A program made the translations under genes and the position numbers. A stretch of 64,000 nt of DNA from Halomicrobium urmianum (GTDB taxonomy: Archaea > Halobacteriota > Halobacteria > Halobacteriales > Haloarculaceae), in contig NZ_CP084090.1 of the NCBI RefSeq assembly GCF_020217425.1, positions 310,001 to 374,000 on the forward strand, in the 5' to 3' direction. Below, in pieces: positions 56,483-64,000 of this stretch (its first letter is position 1; each line of letters starts with the position of its first letter). The notes under the pieces are model-generated. The model saw only the letters and a list, made by a program, of their open reading frames with translations, did no database searches and was not told where the DNA came from.

Positions 56483-59218
56483 CTACAGTTCCGGCACGGC
56501 GAGGTGGAACTCGCGGTTTCTGGCCTCGACGAGACACAGGTGGAAGCCGCTCTTCCGCGAGAGGTTCACGAAGCTCTTGCGTTTGTCGCGGCTGAACAGT
56601 CCACTCGACGTCTCCTCTTCTGCGGTCTCCAGTGCGCCGGGCTCGAAGAAGCTCTCGGTCACCAGGAAGGCCCCGGCCAGCGAGTCGCTCGATCCGCCGA
56701 CCCGCTCGGACCGCGTGACGAGCTCGGTCATCATCGACTGCGTCGCCGGGTCCCGCGAGTCGTTGATGTTGGCGACGACCAGCGGGTTGCCCATCCGGTC
56801 GCGGACGACGACGTCGAACCCGACCTGGGTACGCTGGGTCTCGCCGTCCTCCGTGTACTCCACGCTGATCTGCCCGTTGAGCTCGGCGCGGTCGACCTTC
56901 GGGAGCGCGTCGTAGAGGTCGGTCATCGTGTCGGCGTTGCCCGTGTCCCGGATCTCGTAGATCAGGTTCCGGACCAGCCAGTCGACGAACCGATACCGGA
57001 CGGTCTCCTGGAGGAACTCGTCGAAGGACTGCTCGCCGACGGCGGTCGAATCGGCGTCGAACTGGGTGTGGTACTCAAGCCGGAGGTTCGAGTCGACCGT
57101 CGACCGGTCCGCGTCGCCGCCGTGAGCCGTCTCCAGCGTCGCCTCCCCCTTCGAGTCGTAGCGGACGAAGAGATTGGTCTGGTCGATGGCCTCGGCGGGG
57201 CCCAGGCGCGTCTCCGCGTCGGCCGTCGCGCTGTCCTCGGCGAGTTCCTCGACCCGCCGCTCCAGACGCTCGATCTCGTCGCGGGCCGCAGCCAGGTCGG
57301 CCTGAAGCTCGTCGCGCTCGGCCGCCAGGTCGTCGCGCTCCTCCCGCAACTGGTCGCGTTCGGACTCGACGCGGGCGAGTTCGCTCTCCAGGTCGTCGGC
57401 CCGCTCGTGGGCCTCCGCCAGGTCGGCCCGGAGGTCACCGTCCCCCCCGCCCGTTGACCGCCCGGCGTCGGCGGGGGCGTCAGCAGCCTGTGGATCGCCC
57501 GCGGTCGACGGCTCGCTCGCCCGCTCCGGACCGGCGCCGGCATTCCCGGTCGGTTCGACCGATTCGTCGCGGGCGGCGGTCCCGGTCGACTCGCCGCCCG
57601 CCGGCCGGCCGTCCGCCGACGAGGGTTCGGCGTCGACGTGCGCCGTCGCGTCGCCGCTCTCCCCGACTGGTTCCGGTCGGGCGCCGGGAACGCCGGCGCT
57701 CGCCGCCTCGGTCTGGGCCGGGTCCAGCGAGGGGATCGAACGGACCTCGAGGTCGGCGGCGCCGCCGGCGCTACCGGCCGCCGGTCCCGCCTGTTCGGAC
57801 GCGGCGGCCGCGTCGCCCGACGAACCTCCGGACGCCCCGTCCGCTGCCGAGGACGCGCCGGCAGTCGGCGATCGCGTCCTGTCCGCAGCGTCCGCACCGC
57901 GTCCCCGGTCGGCCGAGGACGGCGCCCGGCCGGCGTCGTCGGTCGCGCCCGATTGCGACCGCTCGGTGCGCCGCCGGTGCTCAGCCGCCTCGCTGCGCGC
58001 CTCGGACCCCGTTCGGTCCGCGCCGTCCCCGGCCGGACGCCGGTCGGCGCCGGACTGCTGGACGCCCGCGTCGTCGGTGCCCTGTTCACCGGTCCGCGCG
58101 TCGCCGTCCGCTCCTCGCTGCTGCCCCGCCTCGCGAGTGGTCGTCCCGTCCGTGGCTGATCGGTCGGCACCGGATTCGTCGGTCGCCGCGGACGAGTCCG
58201 TCGTTTCGCGGTCGCGCCGCTCCGGGCGGGACCCCGACCGTCCGCTCTCCGCGGTCGAGGCGTTCCTGGCGGACGCCCGTCCGTCGCTCGCGGCCGACTC
58301 GCGCGCCGACGTGTCGGTCGTCCCGCTCCCGGCGTCGGCACCGGCCTCGCGGTCCGCGGAGTCACCCGCCTCGCCGACGCCCGACCCGTCGCGGCCAGCG
58401 GAGCGGCCCCCGGCGGCTTTCGCGCCCGCGGGCGCACTGCCCGCGTCGATTCCCGTCGTCGTCCCCGCGTCGTCCGCGGGTTCGTCTGCGGCAGACCGGA
58501 CGGACTCGCCGGCGTCAGCCCCCGAGGCCGCGCCGGTCGGAGAATCGACGGACCCGTCCGTCCCTGCGGTCGCGTCCGGCGTGGAATCGCCGGCCGCACC
58601 CGCGGTCCCGTCCGGCGTGGAATCGCCGGCGGCCGCGTTGGCGGTCGACGATCCAGCCGAGCCGGCGTCGACCCCGCCGGAGTTGGGGATGTCGATCACG
58701 TCCACGTCGGCCGGTCGGACCTCGAAGATGCCGACCTCGTCGTTGGCCTGCTCGAAGGCGTCGTCGTCGGTAACCAGCCGCTCGGCGCTGCCGACCCACG
58801 CGACGCTCATCGACCGGCCCTGGTGATACACCTGGTAGTAGTCCCCCGAGAGGACGTTCTCGCTGAGCTCGACGTAGCCGGTGAACCCGCCGTCCGAGAG
58901 GGTCCGGTCGACCTCGGCGATGGAGGTGTCCTCCGTGTAGTACTTCGCGCGGACCTCGTCGGACCGCTCCTGCATCAGCGCCAGGAGCGGGAGCGCCCGG
59001 TGGGGCGCCCGCCGCGCCGTCCCGTCGGCGTCCTCGAAGGCCTCGATCGAGCCCTCGAGGACGCCGATGACGGACCCGCCGAGCATGAACAGCTTCGCGG
59101 GGCCGCTCGTGACGACGCCGGAAAAGTCGTCGTCCGCGAGGTCTCGCAGGCCGCCGTACCCGCCGGAGAAGGGCACCGTGTCCCAGTCGTCTACCTGCTC
59201 GACCGTGCGCATAACCAT
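56483..59218 (-). CDS. DUF7527-like haloarchaeal protein with disordered and coiled-coil middle
   Basis: About 911 residues in four parts. (1) A conserved N-terminal domain, about 1-185 (RTVEQVDDWDTVPFSGGYGGLRDL, KLFMLGGSVIGVLEGSIEAF, GYVELSENVLSGDYYQVYHQGRSM). (2) About 400 residues of low-complexity Ala/Gly/Asp/Ser/Thr. (3) A heptad coiled coil (ADDLESELARVESERDQLREE and on). (4) A C-terminal alpha/beta domain (SFDEFLQETVRYRFVDWLVRN, VVRDRMGNPLVVANINDSRD) ending FHLAVPEL. Ends and order match a family recalled as DUF7527. It is probably a scaffold; no reaction is known. The start could be six bases downstream. Confidence 0.85.
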   Translation of the reverse strand: MVMRTVEQVDDWDTVPFSGGYGGLRDLADDDFSGVVTSGPAKLFMLGGSVIGVLEGSIEAFEDADGTARRAPHRALPLLALMQERSDEVRAKYYTEDTSIAEVDRTLSDGGFTGYVELSENVLSGDYYQVYHQGRSMSVAWVGSAERLVTDDDAFEQANDEVGIFEVRPADVDVIDIPNSGGVDAGSAGSSTANAAAGDSTPDGTAGAAGDSTPDATAGTDGSVDSPTGAASGADAGESVRSAADEPADDAGTTTGIDAGSAPAGAKAAGGRSAGRDGSGVGEAGDSADREAGADAGSGTTDTSARESAASDGRASARNASTAESGRSGSRPERRDRETTDSSAATDESGADRSATDGTTTREAGQQRGADGDARTGEQGTDDAGVQQSGADRRPAGDGADRTGSEARSEAAEHRRRTERSQSGATDDAGRAPSSADRGRGADAADRTRSPTAGASSAADGASGGSSGDAAAASEQAGPAAGSAGGAADLEVRSIPSLDPAQTEAASAGVPGARPEPVGESGDATAHVDAEPSSADGRPAGGESTGTAARDESVEPTGNAGAGPERASEPSTAGDPQAADAPADAGRSTGGGDGDLRADLAEAHERADDLESELARVESERDQLREERDDLAAERDELQADLAAARDEIERLERRVEELAEDSATADAETRLGPAEAIDQTNLFVRYDSKGEATLETAHGGDADRSTVDSNLRLEYHTQFDADSTAVGEQSFDEFLQETVRYRFVDWLVRNLIYEIRDTGNADTMTDLYDALPKVDRAELNGQISVEYTEDGETQRTQVGFDVVVRDRMGNPLVVANINDSRDPATQSMMTELVTRSERVGGSSDSLAGAFLVTESFFEPGALETAEEETSSGLFSRDKRKSFVNLSRKSGFHLCLVEARNREFHLAVPEL

Positions 59219-59314
59219 TAGTTGCCACAAGCCGGATGCGGGACAAATACTTTGCGCCCGAACCGGCCACGACCATCCGACGGACCTTTGGGCCCCTGCG
59301 AAGTAGTCACGGAC

Positions 59315-59719
59315 ATGAACGAGGAGCGCGAGGAGCCGGGGTTGAGCGACCAGTACAGTCGGGCCAGCCCGTGGCCGCTGTTCGTCGCGCTGGGGCTGAC
59401 GCTCTCGGAGGTGGGCGTGTTCATCGACATCTTCCCGGTGGCGGTGTTCGGCCTGCTGCTGTTCGGGGGCAGCGTGGCGGGCATCCTCACCGAGTCGGGC
59501 TACGCCGAGCGGCCGTGGCCGGCGCTCGTGGCGCTGGGCGCCCTGCTCGGAGTCGCCGGCGTCGCGGTCGTCCTCTGGCAGGTGCCCCTCGCCGAGGTCA
59601 CGCTCGCGAACTTCGGGGAGAACGGAATCCTCTCGCGGGCGCTCGCGGTGGTCGCTGCGGGCCTCATCATGGCAGTCGCCGGCGGCGTCGCGTCGATCAT
59701 GGAGCAATCGGCCGCGTGA
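59315..59719 (+). CDS. Cox-cluster membrane protein (DUF7541-like)
   Basis: A 134-residue protein with four hydrophobic helices after a short charged N terminus (MNEEREEPGLSDQYSRASPWPLF). It matches a haloarchaeal family found upstream of cytochrome oxidase subunit I (recalled as DUF7541). The ATG at 59315 removes a non-coding-looking 31-codon extension. It may assist oxidase assembly; this is inferred from position. Confidence 0.8.
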   Translation: MNEEREEPGLSDQYSRASPWPLFVALGLTLSEVGVFIDIFPVAVFGLLLFGGSVAGILTESGYAERPWPALVALGALLGVAGVAVVLWQVPLAEVTLANFGENGILSRALAVVAAGLIMAVAGGVASIMEQSAA

Positions 59720-59796
59720 GGCGGGCGTCGGGCGTCGCACTCGGCGGCACCGGAAAACCGACATTCTATTAGTCCGCGCGGGCCCAACCGTCGACC

Positions 59797-60036
59797 ATGA
59801 CACTCCTGGGCTTCGAGAAGGACACCCTGCTCGACCTGACGGTGAACTTCATCCCGCTGGCGATCATCGCCTTCTTCATCGCCGCGTTCGCTATCTTCCC
59901 GGCCTTCAGCTTCGATCCGGTGTTCAGTACGATCCAGTTCCTGCTGATGATCGGGATGTTCGCGGCCCTCGCGATCCTGACCTACTACGCCGGCCGGGCC
60001 GTCGAGGACGCCGAGAAAGGCACCGAGCGGGAGTAG
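59797..60036 (+). CDS. Cox-cluster membrane protein (DUF6684-like)
   Basis: A 79-residue protein with two hydrophobic helices. TLLGFEKDTLLDLTVNFIPLAI and IQFLLMIGMFAALAILTYYAGR match a haloarchaeal family recalled as DUF6684, which sits beside coxA. It may be a small oxidase subunit or assembly factor. Confidence 0.85.
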   Translation: MTLLGFEKDTLLDLTVNFIPLAIIAFFIAAFAIFPAFSFDPVFSTIQFLLMIGMFAALAILTYYAGRAVEDAEKGTERE

Positions 60037-60224
60037 CGACACTCCGCCGACGCGCCGAACGGGGCGTCCCCCGAGACGCGCCGCCCGGCCCCGGTTCTGC
60101 GGCTCGCTAACCGGCAACCGGTAGCAGTCCGTGCCCGCACCGTCCATCGCTTCTCGAACGTGTTCGAACGACCATTCACGTAGGAATCGACCCTTTCATT
60201 ACGGGCCAAGCCACAGACACACCC

Positions 60225-62018
60225 ATGGCAGCAGAACAGCTGGCCCTGACCGCGTTAATGGCCATCCTTCTTGTCGGTATCATCGCAATTCTGACCCGGC
60301 TGGAGGACTGGCGGTCGTACACGCCGCTGGCCGGTGGTGGTGCCGGCTACGGCGACGAGACCGTCGGCCACCACGAGAAACCCGGCGGACTGATCCGCTG
60401 GCTGACGACCGTCGACCACAAGGACATCGGCTTACTGTACGGAACCTTCGCCGTCATCGCGTTCGCCGTGGGCGGGATCATGGCGTTCCTGATCCGCGTC
60501 CAGCTGATCGTGCCGAGCGGCGCCATCGTGGGCAACAACTTCTACAACTCGATCATGACGAGCCACGGGATCACCATGCTGTTCCTCTTCGGGACACCGA
60601 TCCTGTCGGCATTCGGTAACTACTTCGTGCCGCTACTGATCGGGGCCGACGACATGGCGTTCCCGCGGATCAACGCCATCGCCTTCTGGTTGCTCCCGCC
60701 GGCGGCACTGCTGATCTGGGCCGGGTTCTTCACCGCGCCGCTGACCGGCAACGAGATCGAACCCGCCCAGACCGCCTGGACGATGTACACGCCGCTGTCG
60801 ACCAGCCAGCCCAACCCCGGCGTCGACTTCATGCTGCTGGGGCTGCACCTCTCCGGAGTCTCCGCGACGATGGGCGCGGTCAACTTCATCGCGACCGTCT
60901 TCACCGAGCGGGGGGCCGAGGTCAACTGGGCGAACCTCGACATCTTCTCGTGGACCATCCTCACCCAGTCGGGACTGATCCTCTTCTCGTTCCCGCTGCT
61001 GGGCAGCGTCCTCGTGATGCTCCTGCTCGACCGGAACGTCGGGACGACGTTCTTCGCCGTGGAGGGCGGCGGCGCGCTGCTGTACCAGCACCTGTTCTGG
61101 TTCTTCGGCCACCCCGAGGTGTACATCCTCGTGCTCCCGCCGATGGGGCTGGTCAGCTACATCCTCCCGAAGTTCGCGGGCCGCGAGCTGTTCGGCTTCA
61201 AGTTCGTCGTCTACTCGACGCTGGCCATCGGCGTCCTCTCGTTCGGCGTGTGGGCCCACCACATGTTCGCGACGGGGATGGACCCGCGCCTGCGGGCGAG
61301 CTTCATGGCCGTCTCGCTGGCCATCGCGATCCCCAGCGCCGTCAAGACGTTCAACTGGATCACGACGCTGTGGAACGGCCGCCTGCGGCTGACGACGCCG
61401 ATGCTGTTCTGCATCGGCTTCGTCTCGAACTTTATCATCGGCGGCGTCACGGGCGTCTTCCTCGCCTCCATTCCCGTCGACCTGATACTCCACGACACCT
61501 ACTACGTCGTCGGCCACTTCCACTACATCGTGATGGGTGCCATCGGCTTCGCCGTCTTCGCCGGCATCTACTACTGGTTCCCGCTCTACACCAAGCGGAT
61601 GTACCAGCGCACGCTGGGCAAGTGGCACTTCTGGCTGTCGATGGTCGGGACGAACGTCACGTTCTTCGCCATGCTGGCGCTGGGCTACCTCGGCATGCCG
61701 CGTCGGTACGCCACCTACGAGTTCGATCCGGGACTGGCGCCGCTGGCCCAGGACGCGCTCTGGCACCAGATCGCTTCGATCGGCGCCCTCCTGCTGCTGA
61801 TCGGCCAGATCATCTTCGTCTGGAACATCGTGACCTCCTGGCTCGAAGGACGGCGCGTCCGTGACCCCGACCCGTGGAACCTCGAGCGCGACGACATGTT
61901 CGGCCGCGACTTCGCCTGGTTCGAGCGCCAGTTCGAGGACACCCTCGCCACCGACGGCGGCGAGGACGAGGAGTCCGTGGCGACCGACGGGGGTCAGCCC
62001 GTGGACGACGAGGAGTAA
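60225..62018 (+). CDS. coxA: Cytochrome c oxidase subunit I
   Basis: A 597-residue catalytic subunit of an oxygen-reducing, proton-pumping heme-copper oxidase. The low-spin heme His114 (MTSHGITM), the HPEVY motif at 296-300 with the crosslinked His-Tyr, CuB histidines HH at 345-346, and the heme pair HFH at 431-433 are all present, so the active site is intact. There are twelve or more membrane helices and an acidic C-terminal tail. Subunit II is not in the window, and subunit III is at 16368. Confidence 0.97.
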   Translation: MAAEQLALTALMAILLVGIIAILTRLEDWRSYTPLAGGGAGYGDETVGHHEKPGGLIRWLTTVDHKDIGLLYGTFAVIAFAVGGIMAFLIRVQLIVPSGAIVGNNFYNSIMTSHGITMLFLFGTPILSAFGNYFVPLLIGADDMAFPRINAIAFWLLPPAALLIWAGFFTAPLTGNEIEPAQTAWTMYTPLSTSQPNPGVDFMLLGLHLSGVSATMGAVNFIATVFTERGAEVNWANLDIFSWTILTQSGLILFSFPLLGSVLVMLLLDRNVGTTFFAVEGGGALLYQHLFWFFGHPEVYILVLPPMGLVSYILPKFAGRELFGFKFVVYSTLAIGVLSFGVWAHHMFATGMDPRLRASFMAVSLAIAIPSAVKTFNWITTLWNGRLRLTTPMLFCIGFVSNFIIGGVTGVFLASIPVDLILHDTYYVVGHFHYIVMGAIGFAVFAGIYYWFPLYTKRMYQRTLGKWHFWLSMVGTNVTFFAMLALGYLGMPRRYATYEFDPGLAPLAQDALWHQIASIGALLLLIGQIIFVWNIVTSWLEGRRVRDPDPWNLERDDMFGRDFAWFERQFEDTLATDGGEDEESVATDGGQPVDDEE

Positions 62019-62186
62019 CGCGGACGATACCGACGGCCTCTTTTCCCGGCGTTCGCGGCTGCAGTCGCGTTCCGGTCGACGGCGAGCCGCGCCGACGATT
62101 CGGGACCACACACTGCCGGCTGTAACCGTACGAGGATAGTGCCACCCAAAGTGGCGAACCGCGTCGCGGGCGTCCAGCCGGCGGCG

Positions 62187-62279
62187 TCAGAGCCCGCCGC
62201 CGACGAGCACGATACCCGTCGTGAACATCATCAGTGCGATGCCCGCCAGCACCAGGAACAGCAGATCCTTCTCGGCCAT
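62187..62279 (-). CDS. 30-residue membrane peptide between cox genes
   Basis: A short minus-strand frame encoding MAEKDLLFLVLAGIALMMFT and then TGIVLVGGGL: one charged residue pair followed by a single hydrophobic helix, with an ATG start and all high-GC codons. It is the size and type of small haloarchaeal cox-associated membrane peptides and is below usual gene-calling limits. It lies between coxA and the DUF7520-like gene on the opposite strand. Expression is unproven. Confidence 0.6.
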   Translation of the reverse strand: MAEKDLLFLVLAGIALMMFTTGIVLVGGGL

Positions 62280-62336
62280 ACCGGGTGTTCGTCGCGGAGT
62301 GAAAAAGGCTAATCGACTACGGATCCAACGGCCGCT

Positions 62337-62597
62337 GTGAGCGAGCGCGTACAGTCACGGGCCGGGAGCCGGGTCGTCGTCACCATCTACCTGATCATCG
62401 TCGGGCTGGCGGGCGTGATGGGGTTCATACTCGGCTACATCCGGCCGGAGAACCTCGATCCCCGGCTGTTCGGCGTCGTCGAGTTGCCGCCGACGCCGTT
62501 CGGCGTGGCGGTGTACGGTCTCGTAACGGTCGCCGTCGTGCTGGGCGTCTTCCTGGCACTGGTCTCGTACGTCTCAGAGAAGTACCCGAACGCGTGA
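62337..62597 (+). CDS. Cox cluster protein (DUF7520-like)
   Basis: An 86-residue protein with two hydrophobic helices: VVVTIYLIIVGLAGVMGFILGY, then VYGLVTVAVVLGVFLALVSYV, joined by IRPENLDPRLFGVVELPPTP. It matches a haloarchaeal cox-associated family recalled as DUF7520. It starts with GTG. Transcribed like coxA, with about 320 bases between. Confidence 0.8.
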   Translation: MSERVQSRAGSRVVVTIYLIIVGLAGVMGFILGYIRPENLDPRLFGVVELPPTPFGVAVYGLVTVAVVLGVFLALVSYVSEKYPNA

Positions 62598-62655
62598 GAC
62601 GATCGCGTCGAGAATAGGGCCGACGCGGCGCTACGGCGGCGACCGGACGGGGTGT

Positions 62656-64000
<1,345 letters not shown>

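Overview
The window is chromosomal DNA from a halophilic archaeon (class Halobacteria). The evidence is a uniformly GC-rich sequence with GC-rich third codon positions, very acidic proteins, archaeal rRNA genes, archaeal L11/L1/L10/L12 ribosomal genes, an archaeosortase beside S-layer glycoproteins with PGF-CTERM tails, and many small protein families seen only in haloarchaea. A Haloarcula-like relative is plausible, but I cannot fix the genus by eye. DUF family names given here are recalled from memory.

Layout. 0.1-6 kb: a quinol-type nitric oxide reductase, a divergent HTH/membrane-protein pair, a lipoprotein, and a Tat-exported two-domain multicopper oxidase. 6-17.5 kb: purL, an HtrA-like protease, hisF, rpoL, small conserved genes and cytochrome oxidase subunit III. 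17.8-20.6 kb: a membrane protein with 13 tandem DUF1508-like repeats. 20.9-27.2 kb (minus strand): tRNA-Thr, then an rRNA operon with four tandem promoters, 16S, a degenerate tRNA-like gene, 23S and 5S. 27.3-30.2 kb: trm5, dphB and archaeosortase artA. 30.4-40.3 kb: three tandem paralogous S-layer glycoprotein genes, each preceded by the same promoter box and a short upstream ORF whose stop overlaps the glycoprotein start. 40.6-45.5 kb: a DRG-type GTPase and the L11 and L1-L10-L12 ribosomal units. 45.9-56.5 kb: an acetyltransferase, a frameshifted TctA-like permease, corA, cysS, cbiX with its DR2241-family partner, trm112 and purA. 56.5-64 kb: a long coiled-coil/disordered haloarchaeal protein, the cytochrome oxidase subunit I cluster, and the 3' part of an acetyl-CoA synthetase cut by the window edge.

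How the parts fit. Respiration genes (NO reductase, multicopper oxidase, CoxA, CoxC and small cox-associated membrane proteins) occur in three places. ArtA is the expected processing enzyme for the PGF-CTERM S-layer proteins encoded next to it.

Most interesting structure outside ordinary genes: (1) two intergenic elements (14167-14483 and 51269-51501) that each fold into the same four-helix junction with exactly abutting stems. Two of the four stems have entirely different sequences in the two copies yet pair perfectly, which is strong covariation. (2) The conserved upstream ORF shared by all three S-layer genes. (3) A spacer tRNA whose anticodon loop is two bases short.
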